Part shown: positions 1 through 8,581 of the stretch, in pieces
Numbering within the stretch: the stretch's first letter is position 1
How the letters are laid out: each line of letters begins with the position of its first letter
Assembly (NCBI RefSeq): GCF_965284335.1
Contig: NZ_OZ260076.1
Length of the DNA stretch: 64,000 nucleotides
Direction: 5' to 3' (one strand)
From: Tabrizicola_A sp965284335
GTDB lineage: Bacteria; Pseudomonadota; Alphaproteobacteria; Rhodobacterales; Rhodobacteraceae
The notes under the pieces: model-generated
Told to the model about the DNA's origin: nothing
Database searches by the model: none
What the model saw: only the letters and a program-made list of their open reading frames with translations
Translations under genes and position numbers: made by a program

Positions 1-456
1 GTGACCGTCGTGGCGGCAGGTGCCAAGGCCATTCTTGATCTGCCCAAAACGCTGGAGGTTTTGGAAACCCAAGGCGTGCCGGTCATTGCCTTTGGCCAAG
101 ACGATTTTCCGGCCTTTTGGTCGCGCCGCTCTGGCCTGCGCGCGCCGTTGCGGATGGACCGTGCCGAGGATATTGCCGCCGCCCATCGGATGCGGGGCCT
201 TTTGGGCCTGCCCGGCGGGCAATTGGTGGCCAATCCCATCCCGCCCGAGGCCGAGATCCCCTTGGCTGAAATCACGCCCGTGATCGAGGCCGCCTTGGCC
301 GAGGCTGCGGCGCAGGGCATTGCCGCCAAGGCTGTGACGCCGTTTTTGTTGGACCGGATGTTTCAGCTGACCTCGGGGCGGTCTTTGACCTCGAACATCG
401 CTTTGGTCTTGAACAATGCCCGTCTTGGGGCCGCAATTGCAGGTCATTTGGCCTAA
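1..456 (+). CDS. psuG: Pseudouridine-5'-phosphate glycosidase, C-terminal part
   Basis: The gene enters from the left edge; 151 codons remain of a family that is usually about 300 residues. PsuG reversibly splits pseudouridine 5'-phosphate into uracil and ribose 5-phosphate. The visible part starts in the conserved stretch reading VAAGAKAILDLPKTLEVLET and continues with the GVPV, FPAFW and NPIP segments and a C-terminal SLTSNIALVLNNARLGA block, all typical of this family. The GTG at position 1 is most likely an internal Val codon, not the start. A kinase partner (PsuK) would be expected upstream, outside the window. The family assignment is secure; the true start cannot be seen. Confidence 0.9.
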   Translation: MTVVAAGAKAILDLPKTLEVLETQGVPVIAFGQDDFPAFWSRRSGLRAPLRMDRAEDIAAAHRMRGLLGLPGGQLVANPIPPEAEIPLAEITPVIEAALAEAAAQGIAAKAVTPFLLDRMFQLTSGRSLTSNIALVLNNARLGAAIAGHLA

Positions 457-514
457 GACTATTGCCCAAAGGCGTGGGCCTTCTTAAGTTTCCAAGAACT
501 GTTCAGGAGTGCAG

Positions 515-1204
515 ATGTCAGAAGAACCCCGCCGGTCCGTCTTTGCCGCTTTGCGTGCGTCGTTTTTAACCGGGCTTGTCGTGGTTTTGCCCATTGGCCT
601 GACGATCTATGTGGTCTGGGGCGTTGTGGGCTGGATTGATGGATGGATCCTGCCGCTGATCCCCGCCGCCTATCAGCCCGAGGCGCTGGTGCACCGCTTT
701 TTCGGCCCCGATGTCGATTTCCCGGTGCGCGGGCTGGGCGTTTTGGTGTTTTTGGTCTTTACCGCGCTGGTCGGTTCGGTGGCGCGTGGGCTGATCGGCC
801 GATCCTTGGTGCGCAAGGCTGAAGACATCGTGGATCGCGTGCCTTTGGTGCGGTCGGTCTATTCGGGGGTCAAGCAGATCACCGAGACCTTCTTTGCCAA
901 ATCGGAAAAGAACTTTGAGCGCACCTGTCTCGTCGAATTCCCGCGGGAAGGCTATTGGGCGGTCGGAATGGTCGCCACAAAGCCCAAGGGCGAGATTGCC
1001 GAAAAGCTGCCTGGAGGCGCGGGGATGGTGGCGGTGTTCATCGGGTTGACGCCGCTGACCTCAGGCATGCTGATCTTTGTGCCTGAACGCGATGTGATCA
1101 TTCTGGATCTCAAGGCGGATGAGGCGGTCAAGCTGATCGTCTCGGCCGGGCTGGTTTATCCGGCGACGAAAGAGCAGATGGAGGCCGCCATCGCCGCCCG
1201 CTAA
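515..1204 (+). CDS. DUF502 family membrane protein
   Basis: A 229-residue protein of the DUF502 family, whose function is not established. There are two hydrophobic segments near residues 16-40 and 70-95, then the conserved soluble stretch with VPLVRSVYSGVKQ and an FIGLTPLTSG motif near the C terminus. The ATG at 515 is chosen because AGGAG at 505-509 lies five bases before it; an in-frame GTG at 509 overlaps that Shine-Dalgarno sequence. It stands alone, converging on the 3-hydroxybutyrate dehydrogenase gene across a palindromic terminator. Homologues are widespread in alphaproteobacteria as inner-membrane proteins. Confidence 0.88.
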   Translation: MSEEPRRSVFAALRASFLTGLVVVLPIGLTIYVVWGVVGWIDGWILPLIPAAYQPEALVHRFFGPDVDFPVRGLGVLVFLVFTALVGSVARGLIGRSLVRKAEDIVDRVPLVRSVYSGVKQITETFFAKSEKNFERTCLVEFPREGYWAVGMVATKPKGEIAEKLPGGAGMVAVFIGLTPLTSGMLIFVPERDVIILDLKADEAVKLIVSAGLVYPATKEQMEAAIAAR

Positions 1205-1215
1205 GGGCGGCGGAG

Positions 1216-1236
1216 CGATTTTTCGACGAAAAATCG
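1216..1236. terminator. Bidirectional palindromic terminator-like hairpin
   Basis: A perfect 9-bp stem (CGATTTTTC / GAAAAATCG) with a three-base loop lies between two convergent genes. The stem itself holds T and A runs, so it can act on either strand. Confidence 0.6.
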
Positions 1237-1248
1237 GTTTGCGGCGCG

Positions 1249-2019
1249 TTAGAGGGCGGTCCAGCCGCCATCCACCGAGATGGCGGTGCCGGTTACCTGA
1301 TCGGCATGCGGGCTGCACAGATACACCACCGTGCCCCCAATCTGTTCGGTGGTGGCAAATTGGCGCGAGGGTTGGCGTGTGAGCATGACCTCGCGGATCA
1401 CGGTATCGCGGTCCATGCCATGCACTTTCATTTGATCAGGGATCTGCGCCTCGACCAAGGGGGTCAGCACATAGCCCGGGCAGATCGCATTGCAGGTGAT
1501 GCCCTGCCCCGCCGTTTCCAGCGCGATGGTCTTGGACAGGCCCACCACGCCATGCTTGGCCGCGATATAGGCGGATTTATAGGGCGAGGCAGTCAGGCCA
1601 TGGGCAGAGGCGATATTCACCACCCGCCCCCAGCCTTTGGCGCGCATCATCGGCAAGGCGACAGCGGCGGTGTGAAAGGCCGAGCTGAGGTTGATCGCGA
1701 GAATCAGGTTCCATTTGTCGATTGGAAAGCTCTCGACCGGGGCGACGTGCTGGATGCCTGCATTGTTCACCAGAATGTCGCAGGCCCCGGCCCGTTCGAT
1801 CAGGGCGCGGCACTCTTCGGGTTTTGACATATCGGCGGCCAGATAGCGCGCCTTGACCCCGTGGCGGCGTCCTAGATCTGCGGCCAGATCATGGTCTTCG
1901 GGCCGGTCGGTAAAGCTGTTCAACACCACATCGGCGCCGGCGCGGGCCAGTTCTTCGGCCACCCCAAGACCGATGCCAGAGTTTGATCCTGTGATGATGG
2001 CGGTTTTACCTTGCAGCAT
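1249..2019 (-). CDS. bdhA: D-3-hydroxybutyrate dehydrogenase (SDR family)
   Basis: A 256-residue short-chain dehydrogenase that interconverts 3-hydroxybutyrate and acetoacetate with NAD, a step in polyhydroxybutyrate use and ketone-body metabolism in the cytosol. The glycine-rich cofactor motif TGSNSGIG is at residues 10-17, NNAG follows at about 87-90, and the catalytic Ser, Tyr and Lys sit in the IASAHG and SAYIAAKHG segments. The segment QIPDQMKVHGMDRDTVIREVML and the C-terminal VDGGWTA are typical of bacterial 3-hydroxybutyrate dehydrogenases. The start is preceded by GGAGG eight bases upstream. It is transcribed alone, so partners such as acetoacetyl-CoA synthetase are not adjacent. Confidence 0.93.
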   Translation of the reverse strand: MLQGKTAIITGSNSGIGLGVAEELARAGADVVLNSFTDRPEDHDLAADLGRRHGVKARYLAADMSKPEECRALIERAGACDILVNNAGIQHVAPVESFPIDKWNLILAINLSSAFHTAAVALPMMRAKGWGRVVNIASAHGLTASPYKSAYIAAKHGVVGLSKTIALETAGQGITCNAICPGYVLTPLVEAQIPDQMKVHGMDRDTVIREVMLTRQPSRQFATTEQIGGTVVYLCSPHADQVTGTAISVDGGWTAL

Positions 2020-2149
2020 GTAAGCCTCCTGATGTTGCGGCGCAGCATAGCGCGCTTGGTGGGCGAATTACAGCAGCAGTTGTGGTGGCTGCGGGGGCCG
2101 AGGCGTTCTGCGCCAAGATGAAGAACGCGCGGCAAGCCATGGGTGCAAA

Positions 2150-2240
2150 ACCAAAAAAAACGCCGGCACAAGGCCGGCGTCAAGTCATTGAGGCAGGTTT
2201 CATACAGGCAAGAAACCTATCGAGCAGTGAGGATCTTATA
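2150..2240 (-). ncRNA. Candidate small RNA with own promoter and terminator
   Basis: The minus strand carries a promoter-like TTGGAT (2258-2263), a 17-base spacer and TATAAG (2235-2240), so transcription should start near 2227. The roughly 75-nt transcript would hold a 7-bp hairpin (2195-2201 with 2212-2218, 10-base loop), a short single-stranded part, then an 8-bp terminator stem (2160-2167 with 2173-2180, 5-base loop) followed by eight U residues (2153-2160). No credible reading frame spans it; the longest starts inside the first hairpin and gives seven codons. The layout is that of an independent small RNA between bdhA and the peptide-binding protein gene. I do not recognise it as a named family. 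Confidence 0.55.
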
Positions 2241-2340
2241 GCCCCCCTCGCCCGCCGATCCAAGTTAAAAGTTTGAATTGCCGCCGCAGCGGGGGTAGCA
2301 AAGGGGCAGAAACCCCAAGCAAACAGGGATTGTTGCCGGA

Positions 2341-4179
2341 ATGAAACAGGATTTTGCACGGCTTGGCCTCAAATGCAGCGCAAAATTTGCGATGGTCGCC
2401 GCCTGCGGGATTTGGCCGGCTTTTTGGCCCGCTTTGGGCGTTGCAGAGCCCGCACATGGCATAGCTATGTATGGCGAGCCTGCCCTTCCACCTGATTTTG
2501 TGTCCCTGCCCTATGTCAATGCGGATGCGCCGAAGGGTGGTCGGTTAATCTTGGGCGAATCGGGGGGATTCGATTCGCTCAATCCGTTCATCGTGAAGGG
2601 GCAGGCACCGGGGCAGCTGACGGCCCTGACGGTTGAAACGCTTTTGGGCCGGTCAATTGACGAGCCTTTCACCATGTATGGGCTGTTGGCTGAAACGGTC
2701 GAGACGGATGCGGCGCGCACATTCGTGGAATTTACGCTGCGCGAAGAGGCCCGATTCTCGGACGGCAGCCCGGTGACGGTTGAAGATGTGCTGTGGTCGT
2801 TTGAAACCTTGGGCACGCTGGGCAGCCCCCGCTATCACACGGCATGGAAAAAGATCGCCTCGGCCGAGGCGACGGGGCCGCGCAGCCTGCGGTTCACCTT
2901 CAACACCGAAGACCGCGAATTGCCGCTGATTTTGGGCCTGCGCCCGATCTTGCAAAAGGCCCAGTGGCAGGGCCGCGCCTTTGATGAAACCAGCCTTGAG
3001 GCACCGATCGGCTCTGGTCCCTATATGGTGGCCGATGCCCGGCCCGGTCAGGCCATCACCTATCGCAAAAATCCCGATTGGTGGGGCAAGGATTTGCCGT
3101 TCAATCGTGGGCTGCACAACTTTGATGAGATCACGGTTGAGTATTTCGGCGGTGCGGGCGTGGTGTTCGAAGCTTTTCGCGCGGGCGAGTTGTCGGTCTG
3201 GCTGGAAAGCAACCCGGCCAAGTGGTTGACGAATTACAATTTCCCCGGCGTGACCGAGGGCAAGATCAAGCTGGCCGAACTGCCCCATCAGCGCCCCTCG
3301 GGGATTGAGGGCTTTGCGATGAACACCCGCAAGCCGCTGTTTGCCGATTGGCGCGTGCGCGAGGCGCTGACGCTGGCGTTCAATTTCGAACTCATCAACA
3401 GCACGTTGAACGGCGGCGCCCTGCCCCGGATTGCGTCTTACTATTCGAACTCGCAACTGGCGGGCGATGTGGCCAATCCGGCCAGTGGCCGGGTGCTGGA
3501 GCTGCTTAGCCCCTTTGCCGCCGATCTGCCTCCGGGCACGTTAGAGGGCTACGCCCTGCCCGTGTCTGACGGCAATGAGGCCAATCGCAAGAACCTGCGC
3601 GCGGCGGTGGCGCTGTTGGAAGAGGCGGGTTGGACGGTTCAAAACGGCAAGCTTACCGATGGCAATGGCGCGCCGTTTGCCTTTGAAATCCTGTTGCAAA
3701 ACGGGTCGGACGATCTGATCGCGGCGGCCAATATTTATGTGCAGGCCCTGACCCGGCTGGGCATAGAGGCGCGGCTGACCACGGTGGATGCGGCGATGTA
3801 CAAGCAGCGGATGACCGATTTCAACTTTGACATGACCCATTATGTGCGGTCTTTGTCGCTGTCGCCGGGCAATGAGCAAACATTGTATTGGGGCGCGGAT
3901 GAGGCTTTGGTGCCCGGCTCGCGCAATGTGGCGGGGATATCGTCTGCGGCGGTGGATGCCATGATCCAGACCATGTTGCAGACCGCAGATCCGGCCGAAT
4001 ATCGCGCGGCAGTGCAGGCGCTTGATCGGCTTTTGACCGCCGGGCGCTATGTGATTCCGATCTGGTATTCCGATCGGGCGCGCATGGCCCATGACGCGCG
4101 CTTGAAATATCCTGACAAATTGCCCATCTATGGGGTGTTCCCCGGGTTCTATACCGAAGCCTTCTGGATGGAAGAATGA
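2341..4179 (+). CDS. Family 5 extracellular solute-binding protein (oligopeptide/YejA type)
   Basis: A 612-residue periplasmic binding protein of the SBP_bac_5 family that would deliver peptides or peptide-like compounds to an ABC importer. A signal peptide covers about residues 1-37. The mature start with HGIAMYGEPALPPDF and YVNADAPKGG, then GGFDSLNPF, is the pattern of YejA-type proteins (peptide/microcin C uptake). The usual domain I and II blocks follow (ALTVETLL, FTLREEARFSDGSPVTVEDV, PIGSGPYMV). No permease or ATPase genes are adjacent, so it is an orphan binding protein or its transporter lies elsewhere. Its stop overlaps the start of a small lipoprotein gene by three bases, suggesting co-transcription. 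Confidence 0.9.
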   Translation: MKQDFARLGLKCSAKFAMVAACGIWPAFWPALGVAEPAHGIAMYGEPALPPDFVSLPYVNADAPKGGRLILGESGGFDSLNPFIVKGQAPGQLTALTVETLLGRSIDEPFTMYGLLAETVETDAARTFVEFTLREEARFSDGSPVTVEDVLWSFETLGTLGSPRYHTAWKKIASAEATGPRSLRFTFNTEDRELPLILGLRPILQKAQWQGRAFDETSLEAPIGSGPYMVADARPGQAITYRKNPDWWGKDLPFNRGLHNFDEITVEYFGGAGVVFEAFRAGELSVWLESNPAKWLTNYNFPGVTEGKIKLAELPHQRPSGIEGFAMNTRKPLFADWRVREALTLAFNFELINSTLNGGALPRIASYYSNSQLAGDVANPASGRVLELLSPFAADLPPGTLEGYALPVSDGNEANRKNLRAAVALLEEAGWTVQNGKLTDGNGAPFAFEILLQNGSDDLIAAANIYVQALTRLGIEARLTTVDAAMYKQRMTDFNFDMTHYVRSLSLSPGNEQTLYWGADEALVPGSRNVAGISSAAVDAMIQTMLQTADPAEYRAAVQALDRLLTAGRYVIPIWYSDRARMAHDARLKYPDKLPIYGVFPGFYTEAFWMEE

Positions 4180-4298
4180 AAAAGATTGCCCTCGCATTTG
4201 TCGTGATCGCCAGCCTCTCGGCGTGCAATACCATTGCCGGCGTGGGTCAGGATGTGTCGAGCAGCGCCGAGACCGTTCAGGGCTGGTTGGGCGGCTAA
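4176..4298 (+). CDS. Entericidin-type small lipoprotein
   Basis: A 40-residue protein. The ATG at 4176 overlaps the TGA of the peptide-binding protein (ATGA). It begins MKK, has a hydrophobic segment and a lipobox ending in LSAC at residue 17, so it should be cleaved and lipid-modified at Cys17. The mature part (NTIAGVGQDV...ETVQGW) matches the entericidin A/B family, small cell-envelope lipoproteins linked to a toxin/antidote pair in enterobacteria; that role is not shown in alphaproteobacteria. A GC-rich hairpin (4314-4320 with 4331-4337) follows the gene but lacks a U tract. Confidence 0.85.
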   Translation: MKKIALAFVVIASLSACNTIAGVGQDVSSSAETVQGWLGG

Positions 4299-4358
4299 GC
4301 GGTTAACGTCATGCGTGCCGTTCCGGTCCTCGGCACGGCAATTGCACGGATGTGCAGC

Positions 4359-4979
4359 TCACGCCAGTGAGGTGACCCACAGCAAAGTGGCGTCGTCATC
4401 CGAGAGCGAAATCACGTTATGCCCCATTGAGGCATCGTAATAGGCGCTGTCGCCGCGGCGCAGATCGACGGGCTCGTAAAACTCGGTGTAAAGCCGGATC
4501 ACGCCGGTCAGCACATACAAAAATTCCTCGCCATCATGACGCACCCAGCCGTCAAACTCGTCCAGATCGCGGGCGCGGATGGTGGCGCGGTAGGGCAGCA
4601 TCTGCTTTTTGGTCAATGCGCCGGCCAAAAGCTCGTGCTCATAGGTGGTGGTGGCGTGATCCTGCCCCTCGCCCGCTTTGGTCACGGCCATGCGGGCGGT
4701 GGCTTGGGGTTTGGCGGGCGGGGTGAAAAGCTGTGGCACCGACATGCCCATGCCCTGCGCCAGTTTCTTCAACGCCTCATAGGTGGGCGACATCTGACCG
4801 TTTTCGATCTTGGACAGGGTCGAGCGCGCAAGCCCCGCCTGCACGGCCGCCTGTTCCAGCGTCCAACCTTTGGCCTTGCGCAGATCGCGCACGCGCAGGC
4901 CAAGGTCCAAGGTCTCGGCCACGGCCTGATCGCCGGATTCACGGGCAATTCGGATCAGCTTTTTGGGGTCAGATGACAT
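4359..4979 (-). CDS. XRE-family regulator with C-terminal cupin domain
   Basis: A 206-residue cytosolic transcription factor. A helix-turn-helix of the lambda-repressor type lies at about residues 28-82 (GLRVRDLRKAKGWTLEQAA ... SRSTLSKIEN pattern) and a cupin_2 domain at about 130-200, with the beta-barrel signature GEEFLYVLTG and RRGDSAYYD. Such proteins usually sense a small ligand with the cupin and repress nearby genes. The start at 4979 is preferred because homology begins there; upstream in-frame codons run into the divergent promoter. It faces away from the acyl-CoA ligase gene across 126 bp, so that ligase operon is the likely target. The ligand is unknown. Confidence 0.88.
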   Translation of the reverse strand: MSSDPKKLIRIARESGDQAVAETLDLGLRVRDLRKAKGWTLEQAAVQAGLARSTLSKIENGQMSPTYEALKKLAQGMGMSVPQLFTPPAKPQATARMAVTKAGEGQDHATTTYEHELLAGALTKKQMLPYRATIRARDLDEFDGWVRHDGEEFLYVLTGVIRLYTEFYEPVDLRRGDSAYYDASMGHNVISLSDDDATLLWVTSLA

Positions 4980-5105
4980 GGCGCACGCCCTAGCCTGAAA
5001 GCCCCTGCGGTTCAAGCCCTGCGCGCGGGGCGAGAGCTTTGGGCGCAGGGTGACGTGCAGGTGTGGGGCATTGAAGACCAAGGGCCGCCACGTTAGCAAA
5101 GCAAA

Positions 5106-6602
5106 ATGAAAACACCGTTTCAGCCCTTTAACCTTGCCGCCCATGCGCTGCGCCATGCTGCGGCCCTGAAGGACAAGCCAGCGCTTGAGATTTTGTCCGA
5201 TGCTGGGGCCGAGATTTGGAGCTATGGTCAGATTGAGGCCGGGGTGCGTGGCATTGGCACGGGCCTTTGCGCGCTTGGGCTGCAACCCGGGGCGCGTATT
5301 TTGCTGCGCTTGGGCAATTCGGCGGCTTTCCCCTTGGCCTATCTGGGGGCCATTGCGGCGGGCTTTGTGCCGGTCCCGACCTCGGCGGCGCTAACGGCGG
5401 CGGAGGTCACGCGGTTGGCCGATGGGATTGGCCCGGCGCTGATTCTGGCAGAGGCGGGCATTGCCTTGCCCGAAAGCCCTGCGCCGCTGTTGATGGGCCA
5501 AGAGCTGACAGCCATGCAGGCCTTGCCGCCTTGTGACTATGTCTTGGGCGACCCCGAGCGTTTGGCCTATATCGTCTTCACCTCGGGCACTTCGGGGCGG
5601 GCCTTGGCGGTGGCCCATGCCCATCGCGCGCTGTTGGCGCGTGCGATGATGCATCAGGGTTGGGAGGGGCTGACCCTTGAGGATCGGCTGATGCATATGG
5701 GGGCGATGAACTGGACCTTTACCTTGGGCACCGGGCTTTTGGACCCGTGGGTTAAGGGGGCAACGGCGCTGGTGCCCGCACCGGGCACGCCTGTGGCCGA
5801 GTTTGCCCGCCTTGCCGCGCGGCATGGCGCAACGATCCTTGCCGGTGCGCCGGGGGTGTTTCGCCAGATGTTGCGCGCGCCCCTGCCGCCCCTGCCCGCG
5901 CTGCGCCACGGGCTTGCGGCGGGCGAGGCGCTGGCCCCTGCCTTGCGCGAAGGCTGGCAGGCGGCCACGGGCACCGATCTGCATGAAGCCTTGGGCATGA
6001 CGGAATGTTCCACCTTTATTTCCGGCAGCCCGGCGCGACCTGCGCCCAAGGGCTGCGCAGGCTTTGCCCAGGCCGGGCGGCGGGTTGCGGTGCTGGATGC
6101 GGCGGGCAACCCCATGCCGCCGGGCGAAAGCGGCGTTTTGGCGGTGCATCGCGGCGATCCGGGCCTGATGCTGGGCTATCTTGGCGCCCCCGATGAGACT
6201 GCGGCGCGGATGCGGGGGGATTGGTTTCTGACCGGCGATCTGGTGGAGGAAACGGCGGAGGGTGCCTTGCGCCATTTGGGGCGGGCTGATGACATCCTGA
6301 ACCCTGGCGGGTTTCGCGTGGCCCCTCAAGAGGTTGAGAAGGTTATGGCCAATTGCCCCGGTGTCAGTGACTGCGCGGTGAGCGAGGTTGAGGTTTCCCC
6401 CGGCACCCGCGTTCTGGCCTGCGCCTATGTGGGCGCGGCCACAGAGCTTGCGCTGAATGACCACGCCGCCCGCCATTTGGCGCGCTATAAACAGCCAAGG
6501 ATTTGGCTCCGGCTTGACCATTTGCCGCGCAATGCCAACCAAAAACTAAACCGCCGCGCGCTGCGTGCGGCTTTGCAAGAGGCCCATGATGATCCGTCTT
6601 GA
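5106..6602 (+). CDS. AMP-binding acyl-CoA synthetase/ligase
   Basis: A 498-residue class I adenylate-forming enzyme that would activate a carboxylic acid with ATP and join it to CoA. The A3 motif (FTSGTSGRALAVAHAHRAL) is at about residues 157-176, the A5 motif EALGMTECS at about 294, TGDL at about 377 and the hinge GRADDILNPGGFRV at about 395. In A3 the usual TGxPKG part reads SGRALA, so the glycine-rich loop lacks its normal Lys. The substrate cannot be told; the closest architecture is benzoate/medium-chain acyl-CoA ligases. Its 3' end overlaps the DsbA-like gene, so the two form an operon, divergent from the XRE-cupin regulator. Confidence 0.87.
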   Translation: MKTPFQPFNLAAHALRHAAALKDKPALEILSDAGAEIWSYGQIEAGVRGIGTGLCALGLQPGARILLRLGNSAAFPLAYLGAIAAGFVPVPTSAALTAAEVTRLADGIGPALILAEAGIALPESPAPLLMGQELTAMQALPPCDYVLGDPERLAYIVFTSGTSGRALAVAHAHRALLARAMMHQGWEGLTLEDRLMHMGAMNWTFTLGTGLLDPWVKGATALVPAPGTPVAEFARLAARHGATILAGAPGVFRQMLRAPLPPLPALRHGLAAGEALAPALREGWQAATGTDLHEALGMTECSTFISGSPARPAPKGCAGFAQAGRRVAVLDAAGNPMPPGESGVLAVHRGDPGLMLGYLGAPDETAARMRGDWFLTGDLVEETAEGALRHLGRADDILNPGGFRVAPQEVEKVMANCPGVSDCAVSEVEVSPGTRVLACAYVGAATELALNDHAARHLARYKQPRIWLRLDHLPRNANQKLNRRALRAALQEAHDDPS

Positions 6603-7224
6603 TATCTTTTCCGATCCGGTTTGCCCGTGGTGCTATATCGGCAAGGCCAATCTTGACCGCGCGCTAGAGGCCCATCCCGATCACCCGTTTCGGATCGAAT
6701 GGCATCCGTTCCAGCTGAACCCGGATATGCCCGCCGAGGGTGTCGACAAGCACAGCTATCTGGCCGAGAAATTTGGCGAGGATCGGCTGGTGCAGATGCA
6801 TCTGCGGCTGAAAGAGGCCAGCCGCGCGGCGGGGGCCGAGATTGACCCCGATACGCCCAAACGGATGCCAAACACGCTGAATGCGCATCGGGTGATCCAT
6901 TGGGCGGGGCTGGAGGGGCGGCAAACGGCGGTGGTGTCGGCCATTATGCGCGCCTATTGGCGCGAGGGCCGTGATATTGGCAATGCGGCGGTTCTGGCCG
7001 ATATCGCGGGGGCAGCGGGGATGGATCGGGCGGTGACGGCGCGGCTTTTGGCCAGCGATGCAGATGCCGACGATCTGCGCGCCCGCGATGCCGATGCCCG
7101 CGCCAAGGGCGTGAATTCGGTGCCGACCTTTCTGATCGCGCAGCAATATGTGGTGACGGGTGCGCAACCGCCTGAGGTTTGGGGCAATGTGATCCGCGAG
7201 CTGGTTGAGGCATCGCGCGCCTGA
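6589..7224 (+). CDS. DsbA-family oxidoreductase (FrnE-like)
   Basis: A 211-residue thioredoxin-fold protein of the DsbA/2-hydroxychromene-2-carboxylate isomerase superfamily, close to the FrnE group. The CPWC motif is at residues 11-14 after a DIFSDPV strand, an alpha-helical insertion follows, and the cis-Pro loop is the GVNSVPTFLI segment near residue 180. There is no signal peptide, so it should act in the cytosol as a thiol-disulfide enzyme or isomerase. Two ATGs (6586 and 6589) are possible; AGAGG at 6578-6582 is better spaced for 6589. The gene overlaps the end of the acyl-CoA ligase by 14 bases, indicating translational coupling. Confidence 0.87.
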   Translation: MIRLDIFSDPVCPWCYIGKANLDRALEAHPDHPFRIEWHPFQLNPDMPAEGVDKHSYLAEKFGEDRLVQMHLRLKEASRAAGAEIDPDTPKRMPNTLNAHRVIHWAGLEGRQTAVVSAIMRAYWREGRDIGNAAVLADIAGAAGMDRAVTARLLASDADADDLRARDADARAKGVNSVPTFLIAQQYVVTGAQPPEVWGNVIRELVEASRA

Positions 7225-7310
7225 CCGGCTGCTCGTCGGGCACTGCGTTTCTCCTCGTGCGCCTGCGACGACGAGCGGACGCATGTCCGACGAGGAGTGC
7301 CCATTGCGCT
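7225..7310. repeat. Imperfect palindromic intergenic element
   Basis: This stretch holds nested inverted segments: GGGCACT near 7238 pairs with AGTGCCC near 7297, and CTCCTCG near 7250 pairs with CGAGGAG near 7290. It resembles, in its CTCCTCG/CGACGAGG vocabulary, the elements at 15079 and 62661. It probably forms a stem-loop after the DsbA-like gene and may act as a terminator. Confidence 0.4.
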
Positions 7311-7377
7311 CTGGACCTTTGCGCGGGTTTTCGGCATGAGGGCGGGGCCGCGATCCTGCGGTGGCCTATGGTGTGTC

Positions 7378-8571
7378 ATGCCTTCCTCCCCTTCCCGCGG
7401 CGAATTCATCGCCCTTTTGGCACTGTTGTTCGCCACCATCGCCCTGTCGATTGATGCCATGCTGCCCGCGCTTCCAGACATTGCGCAGGCGCTGTCACCT
7501 GACACCCCGAACAAGGCGCAGCTCGTCATCACGTCTTTTGTGCTGGGCATGGGGGTTGGCACGCTTTTTGCCGGGCCTTTGTCAGATGCCTTTGGCCGCA
7601 AGGCCACCATTCTGGCGGGGTTTGTCTTGTATATTCTGGCCGCCTTCGCCTGCTGGGCCGCGCCCAGCCTTGAGACCTTGCTCATCGCGCGGGTGGTGAT
7701 GGGGATCGGTTCGGCCTTTCCGCGCACGGTGTCGGTGGCGATGGTGCGCGATATGTTCAAGGGCCGCGAGATGGCGCAGATCATGTCCTTTGCCATGATG
7801 ATCTTTACCCTAGTGCCGGCGGTTGCGCCCTTGATGGGCCAAGGGGTGATTGCGCTGGCTGGCTGGCAGGCGATTTTCGTGGCCTATATTCTCTTTGCCC
7901 TGATCGTGATGGGCTGGTTTGCGCTGCGCCAACCCGAAACCTTGCCGCGCGAGGACCGCAGGCCCTTGGCCCTAGGCGCGCTGGCGCGGGCCAGTGTCGA
8001 GGTGATGGGCCACCGGGTTGTGTTGATCTCTATCGCTGCGCAAGCGCTGACTTTGGGGATGTTGTTCGCGGCACTTTCGTCGATTGAGGGGATTTTTTCG
8101 CAGCTTTTTGGCCGGGCTGACAGCTTTGCGCTGTGGTTTGCCCTGATCGCCATGGCCTCGATGAGCGGGTCGATCCTGAACGCGCGGCTGGTGATGCGGC
8201 TGGGGATGCGGCGGATGGTGAGTGCGACCTATATCGTGCTGCTGGTCGCGACGCTGGGCTATTTGGCGGTTGCCTTGCTGGTCACGCCGGGCAGTGGATT
8301 TGCCCTGCATATCCTGTGGATGATCATCCTGTTTGCCGCCATGGGCCTGACCTTGGGCAATCTGAACGCCTTGGCGATGGAACCTTTGGGCCATATCGCA
8401 GGGCTTGCCGCCTCGGTCACCTCGGCCATTGCCACGGTGGTTTCGGTGATTTTGGCGGTTCCGGTGGGGTTGATGTTCAACGGCACGCAAGTGCCGCTGT
8501 TGATCGGTGTGGCGGTTTACGCCACTGGTGCAGTGGCATTGACGAAGATGCTTGCGTCGCGCGACGGCTGA
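7378..8571 (+). CDS. Multidrug efflux MFS transporter, Bcr/CflA family
   Basis: A 397-residue inner-membrane protein with about 12 hydrophobic segments. It belongs to the major facilitator superfamily, drug:H+ antiporter type, and would export small toxic compounds. The first helix ends in SIDAMLPALPDIAQAL, typical of the Bcr/CflA group, and the loop 2-3 signature GPLSDAFGRKATIL (MFS motif A) follows at about residue 63. The start at 7378 places the N terminus just before helix 1; in-frame ATGs at 7297 and 7336 would add an unusual tail reaching into a palindromic element. Substrate not predictable. Confidence 0.88.
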   Translation: MPSSPSRGEFIALLALLFATIALSIDAMLPALPDIAQALSPDTPNKAQLVITSFVLGMGVGTLFAGPLSDAFGRKATILAGFVLYILAAFACWAAPSLETLLIARVVMGIGSAFPRTVSVAMVRDMFKGREMAQIMSFAMMIFTLVPAVAPLMGQGVIALAGWQAIFVAYILFALIVMGWFALRQPETLPREDRRPLALGALARASVEVMGHRVVLISIAAQALTLGMLFAALSSIEGIFSQLFGRADSFALWFALIAMASMSGSILNARLVMRLGMRRMVSATYIVLLVATLGYLAVALLVTPGSGFALHILWMIILFAAMGLTLGNLNALAMEPLGHIAGLAASVTSAIATVVSVILAVPVGLMFNGTQVPLLIGVAVYATGAVALTKMLASRDG

Positions 8572-8581
8572 GGCCGCGCGC

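Noticed and set aside
4314..4337. A hairpin after the entericidin gene
   Set aside because: A 7-bp stem without a U tract; too weak to call.
5391..6542. Long minus-strand frame opposite the acyl-CoA ligase
   Set aside because: No motif and no ribosome binding site; a product of high GC in the third codon position of the real gene.
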